A stretch of 64,000 bases of DNA from positions 6,634,902 through 6,698,901 of the forward strand of contig CM021316.1 of NCBI GenBank assembly GCA_010645155.1, given 5' to 3'. The notes beneath the pieces were generated by a model. It was not told the DNA's origin. It saw nothing but the letters and a program-made list of their open reading frames with translations, and made no database searches. Source of the DNA: Tigriopus japonicus (taxonomy: Eukaryota > Arthropoda > Copepoda > Harpacticoida > Harpacticidae). The position numbers were made by a program, and so were the translations under genes. Shown here in pieces: positions 1 through 10,989 of this stretch (position 1 is its first letter; every line of letters begins with the position of its first letter).

Positions 1-1188
1 AATTAACATTTGAGGTTTGGTCGGATCTGAGGTCGTACAAGAATGTAAACATTCAGAATTGGGGAAAAAGTGTCCTCCGTTTTGCAATTTGCTTTGTTCT
101 TATAACAAGAGATTGCAATTTGCAAATATCGCTTTGCTATAACATGAGCTATTAAATTTATTGTTTCCCGATTTTTCCCGACATTAAAAAGCATGATATT
201 CCTTATAACAGGAAATGAATTACGAACTCGGGGAATGAGTCCATTTCGTATTAATGTCAAATGACTTCAATCCAAAATATGCTCTTGCAATTCTTCAATG
301 ATATGAAGAGTAAAAAGTTAACTTTATTATTCATTTCAAGTGGTTTTACTTTGCATCACAAAGAAACCACCATGTCATCATTTCCAAATCATTACAAAAA
401 TATTGGTGTTCCCGGTGAAATTGAACATGAGTAATTCGATTGCAACACTTTTTCTAGGTCTGTTGCAAGTTTCGAGAAATTACGTTTATTTTCAAGAAAA
501 GCACTTTAACTTGAGTTTAGACCTTCTGTTAAGTGAAAAGGTCAATTGGTCACATTGATGAAAACTCAAGCTCTTAAGTGTTTTCTAAAGAGTTAAGATC
601 AAGTGGAAGTCAGTTTTTTTCGCATCGACCATGAATGTTTTTTCATGAGAACGTTTGCATGGTGCGTGAATTTCGAAGTAAGTACCCGTTTTGAGCCCCA
701 AGCAGAAGTATCAAACCGTTTGATCGGCGATGAAGCAAAACTAGTTGTTAGAGAAAAGACAACCAAGATTCCTCTAGAGCACGAAAAAGGACGTTCATAT
801 CATAGTCGATTCTAAAACCAGTCTAGCCATATCGCAAAGAAGGTTCAAGATTGTTGCTCGTGCATGGTGTCAGAGTGAAGTGAAAAAATGGAAGCAAAGA
901 AATACAGTTCAGTCATGTATTTATTCATGAAATTAATTATGGGACAATAGCTGTAAAGTGAAAGAGTGAAGACGCTTATCAAAGCAATTTTCGACGGAAA
1001 CCGTAGAAAACCAAGGTCAATGACTTGTTTCAAAGAGAAATGTCTTTTTTTCGTAAAGTTTTCTGGAAAGGGGAAATGTTGTAATCAATCTTTGTAGTAT
1101 CTGGGTAATTGCGCAAAATTTGACTCTTTAATATATGACCCAATATCTATTTCTACTTTAGAAGTTGTGTCGAATACTTGAGATGTTG
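1..1188. other. AT-rich non-coding sequence, no gene seen
   Basis: Only short reading frames without recognisable motifs, plus A/T runs. I see no exon, tRNA or clear inverted repeat. Similarity to the inverted duplication begins near its right end, at about 1190. Confidence 0.5.
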
Positions 1189-2043
1189 TTCGAATGGAAT
1201 CTTGCCAGAATAATAACCATTTGTAGTACTAATGGTGATGTTGGGAAAATGAATACTTCGGGGTTTTAGAAAAACTTTAGGTTATGATTAGGGACAGGAA
1301 CTTAAGACGAAAAAACTTATTCGTCTTTTTGGCCTTTATTCGTCGCGAATTTTTTTTCGTCTAATTTGGATTTTATTCGTCTTTTTTCGTCTAATTGGCC
1401 AAAAAATTGGATTTTCTTAGATTTCAAGCGCTTTAGATTTCAAGCGTTTTTTTAAAAAAATTTTCAAGCAAATAAAAACTTCAGAGAAAGTTCAACCCCA
1501 CCAATCATAGGCCAATGTAATGATTTGATTGTTAGTTGTGGTTTTGCACAAACAAAATACAATCCACTTTTATATATTAACTTGTACTCGTACAGTTGCT
1601 CGACAGACACAGAAAGAAATGATTACTATTGGGTTGAAAAGGCAATTAGAACAATTATTGGATTTGCAAATCTGATTTTAAGTATAGCTGTACTAAAAAC
1701 GTTCCTTTAAAAAGGCATCTTTAACTCTTGGTTTTTATTTGACATATGTACTACTGGCTAATTCTTGCTCTTTAGGTACTGCCTTTTTTTAAATTTTCTA
1801 GATTTCGCCGTTTTTGACAGTCAGATCAGTTCAGAGAGATTGTTCCTTATCAATAGTGACATACATAACGTCTATTTTGTGGGAGCAGCTTTAAACGTCT
1901 TTTTTCGTCTGGACGGGCATTTAATTTTTTTTCTTTCTTATAAGAAAGGTTCTTTTTTTTTGGGGGGGGGGCGGATTTTCAATGCCGCTACAAGGAATGG
2001 GATTCCCTGTAAAGAGAGTTAATCATTATTATAGTTTCAATAA

Positions 2044-4200
2044 TTAATGTTTATATGAAATTTGATCTACCAATGAGTTACTGTTGGCAGATCTATACAA
2101 CCCTTGTATAGAGGGTTGGTCTGGAATAGTTTTTAAAAATTTGTCCAATCCTGCCTTAAATGCTGTTAGAGGATCAGCTCCAACATATTCCCGACGAAGG
2201 CAAATAGGCAACAAATTGAACAATGAAGGAGCCCGATAAAGAAGAGAGGAGCACTTCATTGATCGTACTAGCCTTGATTCCTTAGGATTTGGAGGTGCTC
2301 TCAGAGCGCACGTAAAACCTCTACGATCGCTACAACTGATCTCAAATCCTGGGTTAGGACAGAGCCCATGAATGCTCTTGAAAACAAACAGTATCAGATA
2401 CCTTTCATACCTTCTCTGAGTACTGTACAGCCCTAACTTCTGGAGCCTTTCCCAATACGAGAGCTCTCTCATTCCTGCGATGTTCCTAATGAAACATCTT
2501 TGGACCTGCTCGACCTTTTGCAAACCAGCTGAACTCATTGGAGCCCAAATGGGGGATGCAAATTCAAGATTCGGCTGAACAATCGACTTGTACAGAGTTA
2601 GCATTGTAATACTATCTCTGGACTTGAAAGTGCGATAGATCCAGCCGCACGTTTGAAATGCCTTCCCCACTTTCAACTGGATATGCTCATCAAACTTTCC
2701 ATCATTTTGGACGACAACTCCCAAATCTCTCATGGACGATACCTGCTCAATATCACAACCTCCATTGTCTTTGAGTGGAACATCTAATTTTGACGCCCCA
2801 TACGTCATTGTGCGGAATTTCATCCCGTTCAATGCCATGTTACTCTCGCCAACCCAAGAGTAGACCTTCTCCAAGTCTTCAACTAAACATTTCGAGTCCT
2901 GCCCATTCCTTCCACAAACTAATTTTGTGTCATCAGTAGGGACGGGCAAATAGTGTAAAAAGATTTTTGGTAACATAAACCCATTTTTCTGCACTTTTGC
3001 ACTTTTCACCTTTATTTGCACTTTTTTTTTACGTTTTTGGCCAAAATTGACAAATTGTTAAGAAAATGTAGTGGCTTTTGAAAGAATTTTTAATTTCAAG
3101 ATCAAATTTTGAATTAGTCGAAAAAGCTTGCATTTGCAATCAACCATTCTTAGCACCTTGAAGAAATATGTGCATTTCAGACGCAAACCTCACACTTTAC
3201 TCACCATCTTGCTTTAACTATAACATCCTGTTTACTATACTAAACATTAGACAAAAGAATCTCATTGCATTCAACCAACAAATAGCAAACCTAAAGAAAC
3301 TCATGCTTTGATAATGGAAGTATCTACTAACAATATAGATTGCAGAATTAGGTTTGCTGCCTACAAAGATCGCTATTTCTAAAAAAGGCCGTTATAAACT
3401 TAAAATCATCAAGCTAAGGATACATCAATGTAGCAGTACACATTGTTTAATTGACTTTAAGATATTACTCCTAAGTTCCAAAAGTATTTGAGAACAGTTT
3501 TGATGTGATGAGACATTGAATGCCACATTTGAAATTGAGTTCTGGTAATTAGGCCATGGGCCAAATATTGAAGCAATGTCACTAAAAACATGCTTAAAAC
3601 ACATTTATGACTATTTTCTTTGATGTAATTGTTAGGCACACGTGGGTATTTTTCTGTTCAATTTTCAATGTCTATTTTTGAACAACTTGAAGGACAAAAA
3701 CGGAGTGATGTAAAGCCATATAAAACAATTGTTAAATGTATTTCGACAATATTTTGGGTACGTACATCCACGAGACCACCTTAGAAATGAAAAATTCAGA
3801 AGATTGTTGACTAGAGTATTTTTCATGATTTTACATCCTTTTTGCTAGTGACCTTATTAATAGAACTCTATTACTTGTGCGGCATTGTCTCTTCACCTCA
3901 AACTGGTCTCAAATGTCTTTAGAACTTGTAAATGACTTCTCCTGCTCAATTAGGAGCCGTGGGTACTCCATGAATGACGTTTTAAGTCCAAATGCAAGTT
4001 ATTTACTCTTTTTGACATTTATTTGCACTTTTTTGACATTTATTTGCACTTTCAACATTTTTCTGCACTTTGTTTTGCACTTTTGAGCACATTTTTTTGC
4101 AACTTTTGGTAACTAAAAGGGTAAGATTATTTGCACTTTCTGCCCGTCCCTAGTCATCAGCATATGAAGAAATACTGGCTTTTGTTCTAAACTTCTGGAG
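2044..4200 (-). pseudogene. LINE reverse-transcriptase fragment, split by a transposon
   Basis: A 3' portion of a non-LTR retrotransposon polymerase. The piece at 2044-2936 encodes the region after the catalytic box, with segments such as LYKSIVQPNLEFASPIW and RYERYLILFVFKSIHGLCP that are typical of LINE ORF2 thumb and C-terminal regions. The upstream piece (about 4153-4198) supplies the YADD catalytic box (SSYADDTKL). A hAT-like element at 2937-4152 sits exactly between, duplicating 8 bases of the YADD-coding sequence. Nothing of the fingers, palm N-terminus or endonuclease is present, so this is a 5'-truncated dead copy. The apparent ORF start near 3021 lies in the inserted transposon and is accidental. 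Clade (Jockey/CR1-like) is not certain. Confidence 0.85.
2937..4152. mobile_element. hAT-like non-autonomous element inserted in the LINE
   Basis: The ends are TAGGGACGGGCAAA at the left and TTTCTGCCCGTCCCTA at the right. Perfect 8-base duplications gtcatcag flank it at 2929-2936 and 4153-4160. Removing the element restores the YADD box of the host LINE. Near the right end the word TTTATTTGCACTTTT is repeated in tandem (about 4010-4080), and GCAC-containing A/T words recur at the left. It is 1216 bases long with no transposase. A shorter relative with the same termini lies at 19175-19662. Confidence 0.88.
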
Positions 4201-4601
4201 AGGAAACTTTTTTTTTCTTTTTGGGAAACTAATTCGATTTTTTCCATTTTGCCAGTATTTTTTTTTTCTTTTTTTCCGTCTGTTGGGAGCTTTTATTCGT
4301 CTTTTTCGTTTAATCGGTCAATTTTATTCGTCTTTTTTCGTCTAATCGGGCAATTCTATTCGTCTTTTTTTCGTTTAATTTGACAGTTTTATTCGTCTTA
4401 ACTTCCTGTCCCTAGTCATGATGCTGGGATCAGATCTCGGTAGGCAATCTAATCTTTGAGGTAGATTTTGATTAGGTAAACACAATTAAGAGCATTGTTT
4501 TTCCACTTGAAGGAGGGACAAAAACAATGGTATATGTGGTTTACTTATAATATTCACGTACTAAATAACTTTTTAAGTAAATTACGTTCTCCATAAAAGA
4601 A

Positions 4602-4684
4602 GTCAAGTTGGCCGAGTGGTCTAAGGCGCCAGATTTAAGCTCTGGTACACGTAAGTGTGCGTGGGTTCGAACCCCACACTTGAC
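4602..4684 (+). tRNA. tRNA-Leu (anticodon UAA)
   Basis: The 83-base cloverleaf has the acceptor pair GTCAAGT/ACTTGAC. The D arm holds the A box (TTGGCCGAGTGGTC). The anticodon stem is CCAGA/TCTGG around the loop TTTAAGC, giving anticodon TAA. A long variable arm identifies a class II (Leu) tRNA, and the T arm is GTGGGTTCGAACCCCAC. There is no intron. The terminal CCA is not encoded, as expected for a nuclear gene. A diverged inverted partner lies at 14532-14614. Confidence 0.95.
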
Positions 4685-5095
4685 AAATTATTTTGAAGAG
4701 TGAATCCATTATGCACAGAATGCCAAGAAAACGCGCAGTTTAACATCCCAACTCAAACGTACATTTTTTTAACTTCTCTTAAGGTACAATGTTGTGTTCA
4801 TCAAACATTTAGTAAAATATTCATAAACAGAGTAAAAATAATGATTTTAGTGACTCGGAGATGGCAGGTTATGTGTCGAAATTTTACTTGAAAATGGTTA
4901 TTGCTCCTTTGTCTTATTTTGCTCCCACCATACTGCCTGCTGCACACACTCACCTTAAAGGTAAGTTAATGAGGGGATTTGGACGATTATAGGAAGCTGA
5001 CCAAGTCAAAGTACTAAAACCATTTCAATGTTGGTTGTTAGACATCCAGTAGTACTCGTAGTATATGAGCCGTCCTCGAGGATGGGTGGATTGAT

Positions 5096-6405
5096 TTTCA
5101 TCATGAGCGACAGTATAATAACAAGGAGAAATACTGTACAGACAGCTTGCAGAAGCTAAGGGTTCATGTTCTCTGCCTTTGAAATACTCCTTTCATCAAA
5201 CTCATCTTTACTTTGATTGAGACGAGGTCAAGTTCGAACGCATTTCTGTGCGGACAGCCCAGAACAAAATTGGGGTCCTTTAACGAACAGCTGACTGGGA
5301 GGTCACAGTACATAAAACTGGGAGGTCACCTTACTAATACAGCTCCCAAAATTGCACTCTGACACAAAAGTTTGACCTATTTTTGAGCTTCTCAATGTTT
5401 ATTGGACACATAAGAACTGAAATCCTGCTTAATAATACTCAAAAGTTGCACGTTATTTCTATTTTACTGGTTCCGCTTAAAGGACTCGGTAGATAAGCTG
5501 CCTTTTAAACATTTGAATGTGTGCAATTAACATTCGAGCTCGTATACTCAAGCTATTTCGTCTAAAAAACTAGCCTCAGAGCTTGTGATGACACTCGGCA
5601 GATCTAAAACGAATATGGGGGAAATTTTGAGAGTCCAGTCATACCTTCCAAGGATTTAAAGCCGATTGATTTGTTATTTGCAGTTTCTTAGAGTGAATTT
5701 GCGACTTGGACCTCCTAACCAAAAACTTTTGAGTAAATGAGTCCATTATTGATGTTTAAGATTAGATTAAGATTAGATTTAAGAATGTTTTAAGGCAAAA
5801 ATTTTCATGTCCAATTTCATTGCCCCAGAGTCAAAACCTAAAGCCAACAAGAATAACGTAGCTTAAACTAAGCGATCTCGATTCCACCTTCTTGGAACCA
5901 ATAAGTCAATCTCCATCAAGGTTTATTGTATGGACCCGTCGGTATGGTTTTCAAGTTCTTGGGTAATCGATTCAGGCGAGAAGTAAAGCCCCTTGCCACA
6001 TGCACAACACTTGTCAAAATCAAAGCGTATGTTTGTTATTGGTCTTGTTTTCTTCGCTCGATCAGAAAAAAATCCCCAATGCTCCATCAAGGACAGGGAT
6101 GGGCCCAGTCTTCTCAACGAATCACGCATTTTCCGACACATTTTATGGGCATTTGTCAGTACATACGTAAGTAGGATCTTTTTGATGAATGTTTTCCATC
6201 CTATCGTTCTCTATGCTTTTACTTGACCGTCTCTGAAATAGGAAACCATCGCTAACATTAATTCATAACTGGGGCCTGGAACTATATTTTTGTTAAGTAG
6301 AAACAAATACATTTTAGGCAGAAAAAAAATCAGGAAAATTTGAGCAAAATAAATGAATGGTCAATGCAGAATAGAGCTTAAACAAAATGAACCAAATATA
6401 CCATA
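5096..6405. other. Non-coding, repeat debris
   Basis: Only short unconvincing frames. A copy of a dispersed motif (ataagctgccttttaaac followed by an aacattcgagctcg-like word) occurs near 5490-5560. A frame at 5923-6141 (-) has a CCACGKG stretch, but its spacing does not fit a C2H2 finger. Confidence 0.4.
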
Positions 6406-6409
6406 AAGT

Positions 6410-6562
6410 CTGGGTGGATGAGGTATAGCGTAGTGCGGAGTGCATCGGTTTGTCTTGCAGACAACTAAGGTTCGATCCCAGCTGAATGCCACCATATATG
6501 CTATATAACCTTATAACACCCTGTATCATTGATGTACCGACTCCTTAAAAAACAAACAAACA
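6410..6562 (+). mobile_element. tRNA-derived SINE
   Basis: The sequence has an internal RNA polymerase III promoter: an A-box-like TAGCGTAGTGC near 6424 and a B box GGTTCGATCCC near 6469, about 45 bases apart as in a tRNA. No cloverleaf with paired acceptor ends forms around them. The 3' end runs into an A-rich tail of AAAC units (AAAAAACAAACAAACAA). This layout is that of a tRNA-derived SINE. The 5' boundary is approximate. Confidence 0.6.
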
Positions 6563-6704
6563 ATACCAAAATGTCTACAAAGAGAAATTTAACTAAAGTT
6601 AACATTAATAACCAAAAATAAAGTCATTTACGCAAAAAAAACTGCGCCATCTATTGAGGCAAATTGAAAACTCTTGTAAATCAGTTAAGTGTGAAGTGTG
6701 CCTT

Positions 6705-6865
6705 CACATAGATTTCTTGACACTGGATGGCGGACGACCGCTTGGTTGGTTGGAAAAACAGTACAATAAACCGGTTTGTGATCAATTCCCAGGAGACTGT
6801 TCAATGTACTAATTTACCAACCAAGCGGTCGGTCGTACGACATCCAGTAGTCAAGATATCTATGG
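6705..6865. mobile_element. Short MITE with about 35-base inverted repeats
   Basis: The inverted ends contain actggatg..cggacgaccgcttggttggt at the left and accaaccaagcggtcggtcg..catccagtag at the right, extending outward into agat(t/a)tcttgac. The core between them (AATAAACCGGTTTG ... CAATTCCCAGGAG) recurs in a copy at 12690-12820. No coding capacity. End fragments carrying the catccagtag word occur near 5040 and 14125. Confidence 0.65.
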
Positions 6866-7469
6866 CCTTCAAAACTGTTTCATGAAAAAATAATGGCGAA
6901 GTCAAAGAAATATTTTTGAATAACTGGCTTATTTTTTCAAATATTTTGTCCTTTTGAAGAAATTGACCATACAATATTTTGTCACTTTAAAGCAAATATT
7001 TTGCTTGGGCCTACTTTTAACTCTTGGTATGTTTTCTTTCAATCAACCAACAAAAGCAAAACTTAGGAGTCAAAGTAACCATACCCATGCATAGTGTCAA
7101 GACATAAGCTAAGTTTGGAAGACAGCTTATGTACTAAAACTACACTTGAGCATTACCATTTTGACTATCGTTTGACAAATTCAAAGTATTTGAATTAGTA
7201 CAGTCAACATCCGAGCTAGTATTGAATGTTTCAAAATGCTCATTTTCGAGCTTCATACTAAAAATGAATGAAATCAACAACAAAATTGCCCAATCGGAGC
7301 AAAGAGGAGAGTATATGGATGCTATGTAGATTTTTCCAAAGCATTCGACAGGGTGGACCGAACGCGGTTATTCTCCAAACTCCAACTATGGGGAATTCCG
7401 CGTTCCATCTGTGTCCTGCTTGCGGACATCTACGCGGGACTCAGATGCTCCATTCGATCTGGTGAGGAT

Positions 7470-9543
7470 TAGAGCTCTATATTAGAAAGAGTACAATCAT
7501 ATCCAACGTCATCTAGTTGATTTGGCTCGCAACTGCTCGCCGTTCCCAAAACAATGCAGAAGTACCCTCTAAGCTGAACAACTTTTCCAAAATATGAGAA
7601 CAAATTAACAACCTTTGAGAAAGTAAAGGGCCTAGAACCTTAATGAAGGGGTCCAAAATGACCTATTAGTGTGTTTCAAATGATTCAAAGCTGAATTACT
7701 TGTAAAATTAAGTTTAAAACCTAAAAGACCAAGAGAAAAATGAATATCTCACCCCTCACTCTGATCAATGCTTTTCAGAGAAAACGTTCGCAATCAGGGC
7801 TCCTACCATAAAAATGTGTCAGATAGAACATTGATAGAGAGGAGAATGTTGAGTTTTCCTTTCTTCACCTTTCAACCCTGAAATTTTGAGTCAAGTCCTC
7901 CTTGTTTGTTCGCTAGGCTCAGTGTGGAGAGCGAGAGCGAGAGAGAGCGAGCGAGCGAGAGAGAGAGCGAGAAAGCTGGTCCGGCCCAGCAATCCTATCA
8001 GTTCCCTTCCTAACAAGTGCCAGTGGGCAAGCTGGGCCAGGAACCTCTCACCACAGGACGCGAACTTCAGCAGACGCGAAGCCCAATGAGGCCCTTAAAA
8101 CGGTGCGGCTCTGCAGTGAATTTGAATGAAATTGCCAAAAGACGATAGAGTAAGGTGTTTGATAGCAAACATCACTACAGAACAAAGTTACAGCATGAGA
8201 TAGCGCTCCTTTTCCTGCCATTAATTTCTATACTGATGTTTTCTGTTCTCCGGAATTAGTCGAAACTGAGCTGCTTCAGATCAATGTCTCGCACAAAACT
8301 GAGAATGGATCTCAAGTAAACGCATGTATTACTTGAATATAATAATACCAGCTTCAGACAACGGGTTCAATTATACAGGGATGAAGTTTCATGAAAATTG
8401 AGCGTGTTTTTGGAAAGTGTGGCCCTGTTATTAACAATGAAACTTACACCCAAAGCATCCACACTCTTCCCCATAAAAACATCATTTCTAGTCATTATTT
8501 TACCGTCTGAAATGCTTAAAGTCCATTAGATGCCAAATATCAACATTTTGACAGGCCAAACCGAGAGGAAGCGCAATATTGAACAAATTATTCATCAACT
8601 TATAGTTGAGTTGTTGATGCTTCCCTCCGAATGATTATTCATGCAGAATGAAGTAAAGAACAGATCACCTTCATGGAGCACTATATTCTTCACTTTGATA
8701 GTGTTGTTAGGTACTTATAATCTGAAACCATTGGTATTTCAGGATAAGTAGAACAGGGTTGATAATGAGTGATGAACGTGATTTACCCAAGAGTGGGGTT
8801 TCATTTAATTATCTCTAAGAGACAGATAAACATACCAGAATGATGTTTAGACAATTTATTCACTGATTTATTATGAAATATTGAATATTGAGTCCATAAC
8901 ACTCGCCTATCGTTCAGTCCATAGGGCCTCATTGGGCTCTCAAAAACAACAACAAACAGCTGTCTTCGCATCCTCTTCTGTAAGTATATCCATGGCTGGG
9001 CAAGCCATCTGAAGCTAGCAAGCATTTGACTGCACTCCCCTGCTGGCCACCACCATCCTGTGATCTTGCATATCAATGGGTAGGTGGGCAAGTTTAAATT
9101 GCAGTCAGGGGTGAAGTCAAGAGAGGAAGAAAATTCCCTGTGCTCTTTCTCAGCAATGACCATGACAGCCAAGCACAAGAGGGAAGAGAATTCAGCAGCC
9201 CTGCGATTTCATTTCCAATCAGATTGTTGCCATCACCACTTGCATCGATATGTCCAAGGGGATAGATTTTCATTCTCTTAATGTCTTTTAAAGTTTTAAA
9301 CCTAATTTTACAGGCAATTCAGCTTTCAATCATTTGAAACACACTAATAGTTCATTTTGGACCCCTTCATAAGGGTTCTAGGCCCCTTAGTTTCTCAAAA
9401 GTTGCTATCTTGGTCTCATATTTTGGAAAATTTGTTCAGCTTAGAGCGTACTCTTGCATCCTTTTGGGAACGGTGAGCAGTTGCGAGCAGAATGAACTAG
9501 ATGGCGTTGGATATGATTGTACTCTTTCTAATATAGAGCTCTA
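7470..9543. mobile_element. DNA element with about 270-base terminal inverted repeats
   Basis: The left end begins TAGAGCTCTATATTAGAAAG and the right end is its inverse. The inverted similarity continues for about 270 bases each side (to about 7738 and from about 9275) with scattered mismatches. The flanks gtgaggat (7462-7469) and gtgaggac (9544-9551) are an 8-base target duplication with one mismatch. The interior holds a GA-rich simple repeat and a 125-codon frame on the minus strand (8801-9178) with no motif I recognise. An 8-base duplication is compatible with hAT or P-like elements, but the long TIRs are unlike the short-TIR elements elsewhere here. Superfamily is open. Confidence 0.75.
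7917..7976 (+). repeat. GA/GC-rich simple repeat
   Basis: Irregular run of GAGA, GCGA and GAGC units inside the long-TIR element; low complexity. Confidence 0.8.
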
Positions 9544-9552
9544 GTGAGGACC

Positions 9553-9994
9553 AAGAAGCACTGGAATCATGGGGTGGGTTGCTAGCAATGAGAATTTCAA
9601 GTAAGAACAATTCAATCACGTTCTACTGCAAATGAGACCTTGCATAATTTGACAAGAATACGTATTTTAATTTTCAGCCCAATCGAACGTCGGAGTCAAA
9701 AGTTATGCTCGCTCAAAGTTCAGTGTAAATCCTACCGAGAATGAATGAACTGGCCCTTTTGTGGTAATCGTTTTACCACAAAAGGGCTAGTTCATTCATT
9801 CTATGCTCTCTTCAGTACATAAGTTTGAGAAGGCATAACTTTTCACTCCGGCGTTCGATTGGGTTGAAATTTGAAATACGTGTTCTTCTCAATGCAAGCC
9901 AGGTCTCATTTGCAGAAGAACGCAAATGGTTTGTTTCTACTGGAAATCATAATTCTCATTTCTAGCCTCCCACTCCTTGATTTCCGTGCTTCTT
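9553..9994. mobile_element. Foldback element with 9-base target duplication
   Basis: The 442-base sequence is largely palindromic. It begins AAGAAGCAC and ends GTGCTTCTT, with a loop near the CTAGTTCATTC/GAATGAACTGG repeats around 9760. The 9-base word gtgaggacc stands directly on both sides (9544-9552 and 9995-10003). Nine-base duplications with long inverted repeats are characteristic of Mutator-like elements, so a MULE-derived MITE is likely. No coding capacity. It shares an internal word (CGGAGTCAAAAGTTATG) with the foldback element at about 11930-12370. Confidence 0.75.
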
Positions 9995-10989
9995 GTGAGG
10001 ACCTATCCCCTTGCTACTTCACATCCATCGGCCTTCCGCAGGGGGATCCACTATCGCCAATCCTTTTCAACCTCTATGTATCCGACCTGCCCGAAGCCCT
10101 TTCTCACCAAGGCCCCATCATCAACAACAATAGAATACAATACCTACAATATGCAGACGACCTGGTTCTCTTGACTGATTCAGCCGTGGAATTGCAAAAT
10201 GCCATCAATGCTCTCCACGGTTATTGCCAAGAGAACGGCCTTCAAGTCAACACCATCAAGACAAAGGCCATGGTTTTCCATAAAGGTCGTCTGCCCCCCA
10301 CCTCCTTCCACATCAACAATAGTCCGATTGAAATCGTCAAGTTTTTTAACTATGTCGGTTTCACCTTCACCACCCAACTCTGCTTCACCAAACACCTCAA
10401 CATCGCAATAACCAAGGCCAGGATCGGATACAGATGCAATGAACTTCCTATCAAGAATCTTCCTTTGCCAATAGTTCTTCAACTCTTCCAGACTTACATC
10501 ACCCCCATCTTCCTCTACGGCCTGCACCTCTGGCTTCCCAACTCCGCCCAATCCGCCCTCAAATCCGCCGATGCCACCTTCACCAAGACACCTCTGCGTG
10601 CCCCAATATGCCAATGATGCATGGACGCATTTCCTATGCGAAACCGAACCCCTCACCATCGGGCTGGCAAGGTTAGTGTCCAACAGTGTTAGGAACCTGA
10701 CCTTTCCGGAGGTGATGTCTGGACATATGCTGTCCTTTCCGGTCAAAGACTTGACAACACCATATTGTCCTTGGCCCGACATCCCTTCGGAATATTGGCG
10801 GTCACGCACCTTCGTCCGGCTTCCTGCCCAACTCCACCAAAGACGGGAACTGACGAAGGATCTGTTCAATATGACCCACCCTTTCTACTGCAATAACCAA
10901 GATTTTCATCATCTCCCGCTACCCAACTGTATTTTTACTTTATTTTATACAACCTGACATGACCTTGAGTCGCGATAAACATATAATAT

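Larger units (their letters stand above)
1289..4414. mobile_element. hAT-like non-autonomous DNA transposon, outer element of a nest
   Basis: The ends are inverted: TAGGGACAGGAACTTAAGACG at the left and its near-complement at the right. They are flanked by gttatgat (1281-1288) and gtcatgat (4415-4422), an 8-base target-site duplication with one mismatch, typical of hAT elements. Just inside both ends the word TTATTCGTCTTTTT is repeated many times (1300-1420 and 4260-4400), resembling the subterminal repeats bound by hAT transposases. No transposase frame is visible. The other arm of the inverted duplication shows the uninterrupted site near 14818-14830. The element contains a LINE fragment, which in turn contains another hAT-like element. 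Confidence 0.8.
1190..5095 (+). repeat. Inverted duplication, arm A (carries tRNA-Leu; interrupted by a transposon)
   Basis: Positions 1190-1288 plus 4415-5095 match the reverse complement of about 14095-14890. The match includes the tRNA-Leu gene and several hundred bases on both sides of it, such as the stretch before the tRNA with the run GTGGTTTACTTATAATATTC and the downstream purine-rich segment ending near AGGTAAGTTAATGAGGG. Identity is imperfect, with many substitutions and small indels, so the duplication is not very recent. Arm A is split by a 3.1-kb element at 1289-4414 that arm B lacks. The outer ends of the homology (about 1190 and 5095) were judged by eye. Confidence 0.75.
7272..10957 (+). 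pseudogene. LINE reverse-transcriptase relic, split by two insertions
   Basis: Two halves of one non-LTR polymerase. The 5' piece (7272-7461) encodes palm motif A (YVDFSKAFDRVDRTRL) and the following helix. The 3' piece (about 9995-10957) resumes in the same frame with GLPQGDPLSPILFNLY, then YADDLVLLTD, the thumb and a C-terminal region. A frameshift near 10600 moves the coding into a second frame that runs to about 10957. Between the halves lie a 2.1-kb element (7470-9543) and a 0.44-kb foldback element (9553-9994), both at the word gtgagga. The endonuclease domain is missing. The copy is dead. It is a different family from the relic at 2-4 kb. Confidence 0.85.

Noticed and set aside
5923..6141. 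Minus-strand frame with CCACGKG and a following His, resembling a zinc finger
   Set aside because: Spacing between the second Cys and the first His is too long and a second His is missing; no neighbouring fingers.
8801..9178. 125-codon minus-strand frame inside the long-TIR element, considered as a transposase
   Set aside because: No DDE/D arrangement or recognisable domain; kept only as an open question in the element's entry.
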